Shown here one piece after another: positions 37,344 to 58,009 of a DNA stretch of 64,000 nt; the stretch's first letter is position 1; each line of letters opens with the position of its first letter. This stretch comes from Daphnia pulex. Lineage: Eukaryota; Arthropoda; Branchiopoda; Diplostraca; Daphniidae. Where the stretch lies: positions 8,308,001-8,372,000 of the forward strand of contig NC_060025.1 in the NCBI RefSeq assembly GCF_021134715.1, in the 5' to 3' direction. The position numbers and the translations under genes are program-made. The notes beneath the pieces are model-generated. The model worked only from the letters and a program-made list of their open reading frames with translations. It ran no database searches and was not told the DNA's origin.

Positions 37344-38453
37344 AAAAAATTTGAAAAGAGCCCCCCCAAAGTTGAATCGATTCGAACTATTTTTAGTCAT
37401 TTTCCACCCAATCTTAACTGTCTTTCTATACGCCCAAATCTTTGTTGTTTTTGTTCTTCGTTGTTGTTTTTAAAGTTAACGATCCTTGGCTATATGGCCC
37501 CGAGGCTTTTTACCCTTCGTGATTTATTCACACACGCGCTGTGCTGGGTCCCACAATCCTAGGAGTTTTGTTGTTGCTCCCCTCCATCGCAAATACCCTT
37601 ATATATATGTTATAGGACCTACTACCTACCACCACCGCTATGTGCGGTCGTTGCGGGGCAGAAAGTATAAGACCCAAACACACACTAGGACACGCGCTGC
37701 CTAATCTAAAGCTTTTTTCTCCTCCCGCATCGTGGCCGCATCAAATAAAAAAAAAGATCCTAGTAGCCTGGATCCTAGTAGTCTTCACGGTGCCCGAGGC
37801 TATATATTGTGGATGGGGGGATTATTACGTCACGGCGACCCTATAATACACACGCACACACACAAGCTGCTTGACATCGAAGCGTCACAAAAAAAAGGTT
37901 AACATGTGTAGCCTGAGGCTATTTATAGTCACTTTATTGTGTTGATATTTGCATTAAGATTTTTTGGAAAATCGAAAACGAAAAGAAGTTTTTGATTTTT
38001 GTTTTGTTTTTTGGAAATTGTTGGGAATTTTTTTTAAGTGTTTATTTATTTGTTTTCAATGTACGTGTCTGTTCTTTAACAAGCTCATCACGCACGCCGT
38101 TTTATTTATATATTTATATTCCTTGTTATTTGAATCGAAAGTTACACATCGTCACAGAAATTACTCATATTATATTGATGTATACCCAGTCACAGGTGCT
38201 TCAAGCAATACACTGATCAGCAGAAATTGTTTGCTTTTTAAATATCACGAAAATCATTTCTCTTAGTTAAAATTTTCTTTTTTTTAATAATTTGAAATAG
38301 TTGCCAAGTTTAGCCATCTGGTAGTGAACAATTGAGTTATTCCAGAGTCGTCTGCTTCTCAGGATTTGAACACGTGAGAATCTGTAAACAGTGTCGGGTA
38401 TCAGTTTGATTAGTCTTGATTGTCTAAATATCGAGTGATTTAAATAATATGAA
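37344..38453. other. ChAT 3' region and spacer
   Basis: No coding exon is seen. An AATAAA at 37744-37749 could end the ChAT transcript. The last few hundred bases should hold the promoter and leader of the RGG-box gene starting at 38454; no clear TATA box is visible. Confidence 0.4.
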
Positions 38454-40333
38454 ATGAATAAATTTGATCAGTTCAAAGTAAGTCCACAAGCATTTCGGTT
38501 TCCAAATGGTCATCGCTAACTTATTCTTTAAAATCTTCTAGGACGTAGTTACTTCACGTGGCCGAGGCCGTGGAAGAGGTGGCGGTGATCGTGGTGGATC
38601 TCGAGGTGGAAGCCGAGGAAGAGGCGATCGTGGAGGCTCTCGAGGTGGAAGCCGAGGGAGAGGAAATTTTAATGGTGGAGATCGTAGAGACCAAAGTGAA
38701 GGTGGTGGTGGTGGTGGTGATAGTCAAGTAGGATCAGGTGAGGGCAATCGTGGCAAAAGAACTTTTCAAGGTGGTCGTGGAAGAGGCCCACCAAGAGGTG
38801 GCAGGGGCAGAGGAGGACCATCACAGGGCAGCCGGGGAAGAGGAGGATCAGCACGTGGAAATCGTGGGAGAGGAGGAGGACGTCCAGTACAAGCCCATCA
38901 AACCAAAACAAAGCCAATTGAAAAGAAAGAGGAAGTCCAGGAAAATAAGGGTTCTGAAATTAAAGATGGTCTTTCACTCTACATTACCTTCAAAGATGGC
39001 CCAGATATCTATGAACTTGAAAAGTTAAAAGGATTTCATTCACTCAATCCACCACCCAACAAAAAAGAAAAAGAAAGAATCATGTTGTTCAGAGATCTAG
39101 AATCGCTTGAAACTGCCAAGTTGTTTCTTGATGCTCATAAAAATGTAAAATCTACTAATCTTATGGGATTGAAATCATTCAAAAGACAGGTGAGTGTAAT
39201 TTTTTGACACTTCTTATGTTGTGTCATGTAACTTTTTTCCTGTTTCACCGTGTAGGGTTCTAATTCCTCAGATAACTGCAGATTATTCTTGAGATTTGAC
39301 AAGGCCCATGATGAAGATGCTGTCAAACAACTTGACAGCAAAATTCTAGAAGTCCTTCCTTTGAAGGATAGCAGGTATTTAACACTCTGTTTTTATCAAA
39401 CCCAACTCAAGATCCTAATGCATTTTAATGAAAGCTGTTGCAAGGTGGAGTTTGCTAGTCCTGAAGAAGCAAAGTCTGCAGCAGAGAGGTTAAAAAACCT
39501 CATTCGTAAAACTGGTTTAAGACAAGTGGATGTATTTGCAGGCAATACAGCAACTAGTTCATCAACAAAACCTGGAATTTCACCCATTGCCAATATCCTG
39601 CAAGACACGTGAGTTTTGTCTGCCACTTGTCTAAACATTGAAAGTAGTTATTTTTTTTTAACGCCATTAAATTTTTGTAGGGTCGTGTTACGAGACGTAC
39701 CTAAAGATGCCACTATTAAAGATATTTCCGATCAGTTCCCCGAGGCTGTTTCATATTATCTTTACGACAAAACCTTCCCCGCTTCTAAATATTGGTAAAA
39801 TAGTTTTTTTTTCTTTACATTCTTAAAAAGCACGGAATCAAAAATTATTATTTAAAAAATTTAGTCACGCTGCCATTCGGTTAAACACAGAAAGGGTCGC
39901 CGAGATTTTAAAGTGCAAAAATTTGAAAATTGCGGGAAAGAAAGTATACGTTTTCCCTGCTCACGCAGAATTCTTACACGACAATCCCAAGTTAGGGGAG
40001 CCAGAACCCGAACCGGTTGAAGAGTCCGCAAGGGGCACCAAAGTCGTAAGTTACTCTTATCCAAATGATTCTAAGTTGTGTGTTTCAGTTCATTGTATTT
40101 GCAGGAACCCCCGAGTAAAAAGAGGAAAGTAGATGTCGGACAAGAAGAGGAAAGTAGCGAAGAAGAAGAGGACGAAGATGATGATGATGAAGAAGCTGGT
40201 GACGACGGTGATGATGAGGAAGAGGACGAAAACGATGAAGGTATTTCGTAAAATAGTAGTTTGCCTGGAGTTTTAAATAGTTCTAGATTATTTATTTTTA
40301 GGTGCCGATGAAGAACTTGACGAAAGTGATTAA
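38454..40333 (+). CDS. RGG-box, RRM-like nuclear protein with acidic tail
   Basis: Exons 38454-38477, 38542-39189, 39256-39374, 39435-39608, 39681-39794, 39865-40045, 40105-40240 and 40302-40333 join in phase to 475 residues. The N-terminus (MNKFDQFK) leads into a roughly 110-residue RGG/RGR-rich region. Three divergent RRM-like segments follow: GLSLYITFKDG..., CRLFLRFDKA... with KVEFASPEEAK, and TVVLRDVPKDATIKDI... with KVYVFPA. The C-terminus has a classical nuclear localisation signal (PPSKKRKVD) and then an Asp/Glu-rich tail. RGG boxes, RRMs and an acidic block together recall nucleolin, but in reverse order (nucleolin has the acidic part first and RGG last). RNA binding in the nucleus or nucleolus is inferred; orthology is not established. 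Confidence 0.85.
39375..39434 (+). other. 60-nt intron without stop codon, possible retained intron
   Basis: GTATTT...GAAAG is flanked so that splicing gives KDSSCCKVEFAS, a good RRM RNP1-like strand. The 60 nt are a multiple of three and contain no in-frame stop, so retention would insert 20 residues and keep the frame. Confidence 0.5.
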
Positions 40334-40379
40334 ATTTTGACAATGGGACATTTCTCACGTATGCTTTAATTCTTAAAGA

Positions 40380-40385
40380 AATAAA
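40380..40385 (+). terminator. Polyadenylation signal of the RGG-box gene
   Basis: AATAAA 46 bases after the stop codon, in a compact 3' end. Confidence 0.6.
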
Positions 40386-40829
40386 AGCTCATCTTTTATT
40401 TTGGTCAAACGACGAAATTTGTATGTATTTTAATTTTTTTTTTTTATTTCTAATTGATTTTGTATTGCCCTACAAATAGTACGTGATTTCAACTGAAAGA
40501 GAAACGGTAGCGTATTGTTTTTGTTGAAGAAAACACATTCACAACTTAAAACTTTAGAAACCAACTTAGGCTTTGCAGTTCGAGTAAGTTCTCGATACTT
40601 TTCAATTATTCAAAATTTGGTTTAGTCTCTTTTCGGTGGTCCCTCTGCGAACTAAGGGCTGTATTCAGTATCGTTAAAAACTTTCCCTGTTAAGCTGTAA
40701 GGTGAAAGACTGAAAGCTAAACTGTACTGGGAAGTAACTCAACGACGTTCATGGTTAGGTGATCTTGATTTGATTTAATCCGTCAGTGAAAAAATAAAAA
40801 CAAAACAGTTTCGAGATGAGAGAATCGTG

Positions 40830-40916
40830 ATGCTAATTTCGTTTGTTCATGGAAGACTAACCTCAAGCGATTTCGACGCTTAGCTTAATTGGAGACACCT
40901 GATCGTTGGAGCGCAA
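40830..40916 (+). pseudogene. Decayed copy of ionotropic receptor exon 1
   Basis: Translated from ATG at 40830 it ends in LNWRHLIVGAQ before GTATTTG. The real exon 1 downstream ends in LNGKHLVVGTQ before GTATTA. The preceding SSDFDA matches SSDLNA. An extra in-frame TAG at 40881-40883 interrupts the copy, so it cannot be a functional first exon. It is likely the remnant of a tandem receptor duplicate. Confidence 0.65.
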
Positions 40917-41020
40917 GTATTTGAATTTATTTACTGTTATTTCTAGAAGTTAATCAATCAAATATCTGTTAATCGGATTAATTAGTGGTGTATTTATTAC
41001 TGAAGATCATTCGTCTCGTC

Positions 41021-41060
41021 AGAATGGTGATACGACCAAAGTCAGATTCCATGAGCGCCG
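41021..41060 (+). pseudogene. Possible remnant of ionotropic receptor exon 4
   Basis: The sequence encodes MVIRPKSDSMSAV after a CTCGTCAG acceptor-like run. This resembles IVTTPKRSDTMEFA in exon 4 of the intact gene. The match is short and gapped. The intervening exons 2 and 3 are absent, which fits a deleted or eroded tandem copy. Confidence 0.35.
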
Positions 41061-41951
41061 TCATAAGTAGTAAGTCAATTTCAATTACCATTAACAGATA
41101 ACCACATTCAGGCTGGCCTCCATTAATAAGTTTTCATCATTTATTTTGTCTCCGAAATATTTCCCCACCAATGCAACGATTTCCATTTAATCTCTCAATC
41201 TACATAACGAATTGAATCCCCCTGAAATTTATTATTTGCGTCGTAGTAAGGTTTGCTTCATTATACGGTACATTTAGTTTTCATTGCCCATATTACTATA
41301 AATACATCGATAACGTCAAGATTGTACTAAAAATCCCGTTACAATTGTGCAAGGTTTTTCAGAATGTAGTATAATGGAATAATTTAACCCGGGTAAATAA
41401 TTGAACATCGATGCGCAAGTAGACGGACTAGATGTTGTAGCTAAACTCAACATGTATGCATTGAATGCGAAATGTCCTTTCTCCGCTCTCAATATTTTCC
41501 ACTCTGTTTAGGCTAATACATTGTTCTGCGTATTCCTTTGGATTTAGAATAAAAAAAAAGAGGATGTACATTTGAATAACTCAATTGCTGAGCTTCATTG
41601 ACCGCGTAATTTATTCGATATTGCAATGACCAGCATTTAACGGGCAGATACGCTCTTACAACTTATCCAAATAACCTACGATTTTTCTTAGCATATCGCT
41701 CAGTCCTATTCGGTGTTTCGTGAGAGAACAAACGAAAACATCTGCCTCAGTTCCATTTTAACTTCAGTAGACAAAAGTTATCTTTATATCCCAGGCAATT
41801 ACGGATGTTTAAGTTTGTCTTGGATAACAGGAATTGATACAAAATTTTGAAACTATTAATGTAACGTATTTTCTAGAAACTATTCCGTATGCAAAATTTT
41901 ATTTACGCTAACTAACTCGTAATTACAGAAAACTTGAAGTGCATTCCCGCA

Positions 41952-44012
41952 ATGAAAGGAGTGGGAATCTGGATGCTGTTCTGCCTTAGTTTGGTAAGGT
42001 CCATTTCAAGCGATTTGAATGCGCTTAATGGAAAGCATTTGGTCGTCGGGACGCAGGTATTATTATTATTAACATTTCATTAATCTTTGTCTTGACTTTT
42101 ATGAAACATGCTAAACGCTTAAAAAAAAATCATCTTTTAAGGTAACATTGGTTCACCTTTACGTGGTGAGAAACAGTTCCGGCTTTATCACTGAAATGAA
42201 AGGTGTAACAGCCGAGACTATCAAAGTTTTGTCGCAACGCTTTAATTTTACGTAAGCCGTTTTCATGTTTTTCTTTTACTGTAATCAATTAATCATCCAT
42301 TTTGTTTTGGTCAACAGATACTCGGTTCTGCAAGTAAACGATAGTCTTATAGAAAGGCAAAATGAAACTCTGCTAGGCCTCGCTTACTATATTGCAAACG
42401 GAGTACACTACTTTCACATTTAAGGTCTTTATTCAATTTTCTATTTGATTTCCGTTCGTTTCAGAAATGCGACGTAATCATTGGACCCATAGTGACGACG
42501 CCTAAACGATCCGACACTATGGAATTTGCCGGCGGATTCATGTACACATCTGGTGCTCTTCTAATTCCTATGCCAGAGCCTTCGGACAATGTAGCTGCCG
42601 TTGCGAAACCTTTTCAGTTATTGGTAACAAAAAGACTACATGTAATCAATAAATTATAAGAAAACTAATAGATATTGGAAAATAGGTTTGGATCGCAATA
42701 TTGATTGCAATGCCCATAACGACCATCGCAATCTACTTTTTCATTCGTCCGATAAACTGTATGGAGAATGTTGCCATGGAACAATCGGGTGACGGAAGGA
42801 TCCGTCGTATTCCGCAGACTGCTGGTCGAGTATTCTTTGAGATTTTCCGAATTATCATAAACCAAGGTAGGTTGATTTGTTTCTGCCGTGTTAATCAAAT
42901 TTATCAAACATTTTATGTTCGCAGGAGGATACTTTCCTGGAATGCGAATTGCCGTTTATTTTGTTGCGGGTTCTTGGTGTTTGGGCGCCTTGGTTCTTGT
43001 TTGTTCCTACAGCAGTCTCTTGACGTCTTACGTCCTGGGCTCAAACGCTGAGCCGCTGGTTGATTCCCTCAAAGACCTTGCTGCAGACCCAAACGTCAAA
43101 CTAGTTGTTGACAAAGGGCTTGCTGTAGATATCGTCGTTTCGGTAACTGAAATTGAAAGGAAATAATTGAACTATCATTGAACCTATTTTGTAAATTAAT
43201 CCAGGCTGCAGCAGATGGACTCTACAAACAACTGGGTGATAAAATGCGATCTCAGTCGAAATCCCGTTGTGTGTCGTTTAAGGAATGCATTGAACTGGTG
43301 AAGTCTGAATCTTACACTTACCTAAATGTAAATATATAATAATCAATTCAAAACCCAAGATTGAATCCAGCTAGATTTTGAATTTAGATCAGGACTAATT
43401 ATGCATTAAAAATAGGGTCTTGAAGTAACGCTCAACGCCATCGACGAAGATTACAAGACCACTGGAAAATGCAATCTAGCATTAGCCAGGAAACCGGAAT
43501 CGGTTCCCGGATCGTTGGGTTGGGCGCTGCCCAAAAAGAGTCCCTACACGAGTTCGTTCACCAAAGGGTACAGAATATATTAATTCTTCGCACGAAAAGC
43601 CTATTAGCTTTACAGATGAGAAGGCAAGAAACTAATTATCGAATTCTATTGGCTCAGGTTCATGGAGTTGCATCAAGCCGGACTGATTGACATGTGGACC
43701 GAAAGGGAACTGCAAAAACGAAGAAACGTCACTTATTGTTTGAACGAGGCCCGTAATAGGCAGCAGCGCAAGATAACAAATAATTTGACAAAGATCACTT
43801 TGAAGAACTTCTCTGGCGCATTTTACGTCTTGATAATCGGCTATGTTCTTTCTTTAATTTGCTTCATCGTCGAAAATGTGTATTTCAAACTCTCCAAATA
43901 TCAGAAATCGTCCACGGACCGCTTGGAATTGGAAATTAAAGTCGAACAACATCAAGATTTATCAATTCAAGATCAGGCCGAGGGGTTTTACCATAACCGC
44001 AGACAGATGTAA
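41952..44012 (+). CDS. Ionotropic receptor (IR / iGluR-like channel), divergent
   Basis: Nine exons (41952-42056, 42142-42251, 42318-42402, 42465-42623, 42686-42866, 42925-43142, 43205-43327, 43416-43567, 43658-44012) join in phase to 495 residues. Order: signal peptide (MKGVGIWMLFCLSLV); ligand-binding half S1 with PKRSDTMEFAGGF, in which the Arg aligns with the iGluR alpha-carboxyl-binding Arg; TM1 (VWIAILIAMPITTIAIYFFI); pore region (FEIFRIIINQGGYFPG); TM2 with SYSSLLTSYV in place of the canonical SYTANLAAF; half S2; last TM (FYVLIIGYVLSLICFIV); and a short cytoplasmic tail. There is no amino-terminal LIVBP domain. Absence of that domain plus a degenerate gating motif indicates a chemosensory-type IR rather than a synaptic glutamate receptor. 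Ligand unknown. Confidence 0.9.
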
Positions 44013-45392
44013 CATCTGGAGACGCTACTCACATTTGGATGGCATTTTCTTTTTGGAGAACGATTCGAAATTTAGATAACTTTTCTAACGATTTTGTTTT
44101 ATTATTTCTTATTATTATTCTCTTTAGCTATTATAGAAGTATACTTCTTTATCATGTCGTATTTTTAAAAGAGCATTTTCTTTTTTTATCCTGTATTTTG
44201 CGCAGTTTTAAAGTAATCCCTAACTACTTTCTAGTAATTATTCTAGTATTCCAAAGGAGTAATGAATTTAAACAGGATTCTATCGCTTCTGGTCCCAGCA
44301 CAGTTGTTGTATACCAATACGTGTCGTCACCTCGCATGGACTCTGTATTATTTTTACGTTAATTTGATTCATGTCAACACTGATAGCTACTCACAGCTTA
44401 CCTGCAAATGAATGTTTAAGTACTTGGTGCATAAACCACCATATCCTGGTCCTTATCTTAACATCTCCCTTATCAGATTATATAATAAATTTGTGTTTCT
44501 CAAATTATTTATTTGCAAATGTGTTTTCTATTGAAGATGTTCCTATCTAACGAAATAATCAAATTTGTTTTCTGTCCATTTTTTGGTTGGCACAATAGTT
44601 TCCAAATTGGACGGTTGGAATATAACTCAAATACCAATAATAATTAAAAAAGCGACTACTCAAACAAATTTCCAAATGCAATAATGTATTGCAGTGACGA
44701 GAAACCAAAGAAACGAGAGAACTAGTAAGGGTTACAATCAACAGACAAGTTGAGAGGATAAAAAAAAAACTAAACAAAGATTGATGGAGGAGTGGTTTCG
44801 TCACAGTGGACGCGTGAATTTTGCTAGTTCATAGCTAACTGAAAGGGCTGGTTGGTGGTGAACGAATGCTAGGTTAAATTGGTCATACGAGAAAAGAGCA
44901 ATAAGAAAAAAACACAAAATCATACATACGCTGTGAACATCACCTCACCACAAGAAAACGACAAACAATTTTTTCGGGAATCATTAGTACACCAGCAGGA
45001 AAAATCAAAGAAGAAAAACTGGATACTAGGCGTTCTCCGCCGCATACAAAAGAAAAAAAAATAACCCTTCTCGAATAAATATTCCCAAACAGATGAGACA
45101 CAGGAGGAAACATGCTCACCAAATTCTTAATCATAATTCGATAGCTTCGTTTAAAACAAAGTGAGAAGAAAAAAAAAAAAATCTTTTTTTAGTGGCCCTT
45201 TCTAAATGCAATCAAAAAGGACAGTTTTGTTTTACTTTTGCCCACAGCCTGGAGAATAATCGTTCTTTTTTTTACAGTAACAGGATATTGTTTCAAGGCA
45301 TAGGGGAGCATCTTGACTGTGTATGAAATTCAAACCTCAACCAACATTGCTGAATATAGTGATAGTAAATTCTGTTACTAGTGAAACCAGTG
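44013..45392. other. Convergent 3' region between receptor gene and eIF4E
   Basis: AT-rich, no supported coding exon. It must contain the 3' UTRs of the plus-strand receptor gene and the minus-strand eIF4E gene, whose ends face each other here. Confidence 0.45.
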
Positions 45393-46462
45393 TTAAACAG
45401 TGTATCTGAACTTGGCAACAGATCCAGACTTTTTCATGCTATCATTGTGAGCCTCGTAAACAATAGATCCTTTCACTTGAATGCCAAGCCTCTCCTTAAG
45501 TTTCTGGCCAATTTTCATTATGCCATCACGGTTAGTGCAGTCTGCTGTCCAAACACTTAGTTTATCTCCCTTTGGCCGAATGTTGACCACAGCTCCACAA
45601 ATGTCTTCACTGGATTCCTCAAATGCCTCACCAATCAGACACAGTATCTTGAGACATAACGAAAATGTGAATCAAGGAAAATTTGCATGGACTGTAAAAG
45701 AAATGCAACTCACCACTTCAAGCCAATAGTTGTCCAATTCAGAAGATCTCTGTTTCTTGTCCAAACTGATGAGCCACCGGCCACCGTTGTTATTTCTAGG
45801 GTCCTCCCACATGGGCTTGATTCCAGCTTTGAACAATGAGTAATCACAGCCTGCAGAGAGCTCACTAGCTGATTTGATGTGATTGTGCGTGCTAAACAGA
45901 TAATCGTATGGAATTATTAGAATGGAAGGACAAGTCACTGAGTAATAATGTAGGTACTTACGACCAAAAGTCTTCAATGGTATCAAAGTGAATGACTTCA
46001 CGCTGATTCTCTTCCCATCCCTTGGCTCTGTCTGGTTTGAAGAACCACAAAGTCCACTGATTTTGGAGGGGGTGTTTGATCAACATGTCTGAGTCCACAC
46101 AAGTTTCCTCTGTCTCACCCACACTTTGAGTGACAACTGAAGGTTGGCTTTGTTCCTGCAAATGAAGTCAAATTAAATCTTAATTCTCTTCAATTACTAT
46201 TAACGAGGTTGTCAAGTTTTAAGTAGAGCGAAAAATGAATGAGAGCATGTCCAAGACTACAACTCAACAGTCCCTACCGGCATTTGTTGAACTGTTCACG
46301 AGGAGAATACTCGATTACAATTATGTCTCAATTTAAAGTACGGAAATCAAGGTATTAAAATGCGAATAGAGCTTATTTGTGATCGAACGATACCAGCGTA
46401 ATGACTAATAATCAGCAACAGAATCTCACCGTTTGAGTAGTCTCTTCCATATCGGCGGCCAT
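45393..46462 (-). CDS. eIF4E: Eukaryotic translation initiation factor 4E
   Basis: This binds the mRNA 5' cap and recruits eIF4G to start translation. Four minus-strand exons (46462-46430, 46155-45962, 45891-45714, 45647-45393) join in phase to 219 residues, the usual family size. Landmarks in order: HPLQNQWTLWFFKPD; the RAKGW Trp (human W56 position); FDTIEDFWS; CDYSLFKAGIKPMWED with the cap-stacking Trp and Glu (human W102/E103); NNGGRWLISL; LDNYWLEV; ICGAVVNIRPKGDKLSVWT; and a C-terminal KSGSVAKFRYTV. The N-terminus (MAADMEETTQT) is short and divergent, as is usual. All cap-binding residues I can place are present. It lies 360 bases downstream of RpS14 on the same strand. Confidence 0.97.
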
Positions 46463-46626
46463 TTTTTAACATTCTAATGGCACAACGTTGCCAAATCTTT
46501 TAAACTACGTATTTTTCCGCATGCCTATCCCATCCTCTGCCCTCTGCGGCTCTGCCATTCGTCAATGAGGAAAACATCATGAGACAAACGGTTGAGACCG
46601 GAATGTGTTATTTTTCACATGTTTCA

Positions 46627-46632
46627 TTTATT
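46627..46632 (-). terminator. Candidate polyadenylation signal of RpS14
   Basis: Minus-strand AATAAA about 190 bases after the RpS14 stop codon and upstream of the eIF4E start. Confidence 0.45.
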
Positions 46633-46822
46633 TAATTAATTAATTAATGTGGTCATGAAATGAAATCGAGAAAGTAATTTGCCACATGAACATTCCATTG
46701 TATTTCTTTCAAACGAAACGTCAAAACAAGGAGACATGGCCCAAATAGTCAATTCTCCACATGTGTATACAGATGAAAAGAAATGTGGGGAACGTTTCGA
46801 GCGGCCGTGTGGAGGATTTTTT

Positions 46823-47572
<750 letters not shown>

Positions 47573-47596
47573 GATTCACAAGTATGGTGATTCTGC

Positions 47597-47819
47597 CTGT
47601 AAAAAAAAACACCAAAATGAGTATCACACACTTCCTCTTCTCAGTAAACAAGACCAGTGCAACAAAACCCGGTAAAAATAAACCCCCAAATGTACGGTTT
47701 GATTTACAAATTAAAGGAAAAAATGAACTGCAAATAGCTAGATTTACTAACAGCGGATGCGCCCTAAGTTTCGTAGATTCAAATGGATGACAATTTTACA
47801 AAAGAGAAAGAAATTTAAC
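47597..47819 (-). other. Putative 5' UTR intron and upstream leader of RpS14
   Basis: On the minus strand a donor GTTAAA after AATAAAG and an acceptor TTTTTTTTTACAG bracket this segment. Just upstream (around 47860-47845) the strand reads CTTTCGGTCTTCGCC, a pyrimidine-rich run that could be the start of a 5' TOP leader expected for ribosomal protein mRNAs. Confidence 0.45.
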
Positions 47820-47859
47820 CTTTATTTCTCTATGAGATGGCGAAGACCGAAAGACTACA

Positions 47860-48786
47860 AGGATGCCAGATTTCGCCTGTCAAAAGCTTCTTTCGGGGGA
47901 GTGGGAGCGCCACCAGCGGGTTTCGAGTGAACAGTGAACTCAGTCAAAAGTCAAAATGCAATTTAAATAATATTTTTATGGGTTAATTACTTAGTATACA
48001 TTTTAAAACGTTATGTTTAATTGAAATTTTATTGTTTTTAATTATACTGTTTATTAGTTTTGTTTTGGATTCAAAACAAAACGAAAATTTCCCATTAAAA
48101 GCAATTTTTACGGTCTAATCCAGGGATGTATTGTGTATTTACAAATAAAAAAAAGCAACTTTAGTCATTGAAATTAACGTAAAGCAATTAATCAGTTTGG
48201 TTTATTCATTTATTTCTAAATAGAAACGAACGGACAATGAAAATATTGAACGCGACCGCCAGATGGCGTTGAGTGTCTCATTTGATTGAAATAAAAAACC
48301 CAGAGAAGGAAGGGGGGAAAAAGGAACCAAACAATAGTGCAGTCTTTTTCAGTGTGTGTGTGTGTGTGTGTTTGGGAACGAATAGCGTTTCAGGGGAAGA
48401 GCTCTGGTTTGTAGGGTTTTTGAAGGGGTTGGTTCAGACGGAGGGGTGGGAGTTTTTTTTTCCTTTATTTTACAGTGTTAGTAGTACACACTGTCGATTC
48501 TCTGTTCATTTCTAACTGGGGGTTCTGCTTGTGGGTGCATCTTTCTCTCTCTCTCCCCGTCGTCTCTGTTCTTCTGTGGGCAGACTACCCATCTTTCTCT
48601 CTGTCGTTAGTAGGGACTGGCTTTTGCCCTGCTGAAAGTGTTCTTGTCGATCGTGAATCCACGGGGGTGTAGAAATTAACCCCTATCCGATAATTCGCCT
48701 ATTATATATTGGATTCACGCAATATTGGTGTGAGGATATTTCGATCGAGTTTCTCCTAGTGCTCTTGTTTTTTGGACAATCCCACA
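47860..48786. other. Divergent promoter region and ZSWIM8 5' UTR exon
   Basis: This lies between the RpS14 start (minus) and ZSWIM8 (plus). A GT microsatellite sits at 48352-48371. A probable untranslated ZSWIM8 exon ends at 48787 (CCCACAG before GTGAGA) and the next starts at 48985 after TGGTCGTAG. No TATA box is evident for either gene. Confidence 0.4.
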
Positions 48787-49108
48787 GGTGAGATTCTGAC
48801 TCGAATTCGAGCTACCCCCGTGTGCCTTCCTTTGTTTGGGCTCCCCATGTACGTATGGCCGCCACATTTTGCCCACATGGGGGAATAGGGTTTCAACTTT
48901 TGTGTTTTGTTGGACTTGTGTGTGTGTGTGTAAACTGGGTTTCAACTTTTACTAACAAGATGTGCTTTCTTTGTTTGGTCGTAGGTTGGATGGGATCTAA
49001 CCAGAAAGTTGGCCAGGGTCCTAGCAGAAAGTCCACGTCTGACAGGAGGATGTTAAACTGAAATCGGTGTTGATTGAGGACTTGCCTAACCGGATTCACC
49101 AGCCAGCA

Positions 49109-56788
<7,680 letters not shown>

Positions 56789-58007
56789 CAAGAAGTCAAC
56801 GATAGGACTAATTTTAGCTAACATACCCTCCCCCCATCCCCCTCAAACTCTTCTCTTTCTTCTCTACTTGAAGTTGTAAATAGTTCATTGTCATCCGTCG
56901 TATCGTTTAGATTACCTCGCTCGTTTAAAAATCTCCATTTCCCCCTACCGTCTCCCACTTTACCCGAATCCGATGGAAAATTTGACTTGCTTCGCTCTTG
57001 TTGCAAAACGATCGATGGCGTATCGATAGTTTATTCTCTTTTTTTTTCCTTTTTTTAAACTAGACTTGCTGCGATTTTTAGATGAAAAACACACACATTA
57101 AAACAGATGAAACTTTAAAAATTGAAAATTTTTTCTCCCAACTGAAAACTATTGTTTTCCGTTTGTTAATTTTCTTTTTATTTTCAAAGTTCCATAGTCC
57201 ATATAAATATAGTTTACAGGCAGACAACTCTTCTCAGGGAGCTTCCACTAACGGAATCTGGTTGTCTGAACATTTTTTTTTGTCACCCCGTTTATTCTCC
57301 CCCCGATTCTCAATTTGCATCGGTAAATTGGCAGATCAGTTTCTCGGTTTCGATCAAATTCGTATAAAATGGAAGACACTCGATACAGAAAAGAATTTTA
57401 TAAGAAAACAAGAAAATACGCCGGGTAAGTTTTTAATTGAAAATTCAGAAAGAGAAAAAAAGCAAACAATAACTCAAGACTAAAGGAACAGGTTTACCAA
57501 ACTGGCTCAATAACGATTTGTTTTATTAACTTAAAATTCGTTGATGTCAACCGTCGCAAACATGTATGAATATTTGCAAAGAAATTTGCTCCTTTTTTCT
57601 TGACTGTTTCTAAATGTAACTTCGTGTCTTTACTGTTAAACTTTTTCTCCTTTTTCCTGTGTAAAGAAGAAAAGAAAACTTGGGAATGTCGCTTTTAAGG
57701 TAACTTCTATCTACTCTAGGGCGTCAGTTCAATATTGGAACATCGATACCCGATCCGTCGGGAGTTCAATGTTCTCTTGTTTATTTTATTTTTTTATCTT
57801 AACCTTTACCTTCTTTCCATCTCTTCTTTCCCTTTCATCTCTTTTCGTTTCTTCAACTTTCGCGAGAGAAAAAAAAATGTTCTATTTGCGCAACAAATTT
57901 AAATGAAATGTTTCTTTGAAGTTGTCACATGGATGAAATAATAGATGAGATTGGGAGAACTGGATGTCTGTTATTTATCAACTTGTCAAAGTTATCGATA
58001 ATAAATA
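56789..58007 (+). other. ZSWIM8 3' UTR and intergenic spacer
   Basis: T- and A-rich sequence after the ZSWIM8 stop, no coding features. Several short open frames are compositional. Confidence 0.45.
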
Positions 58008-58009
58008 TA

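Larger units (their letters stand above)
40386..41951. other. Spacer before the ionotropic receptor gene
   Basis: Mostly AT-rich non-coding DNA. It contains two stretches resembling exons of the downstream receptor gene (40830-40916 and about 41021-41060), listed separately. Confidence 0.4.
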
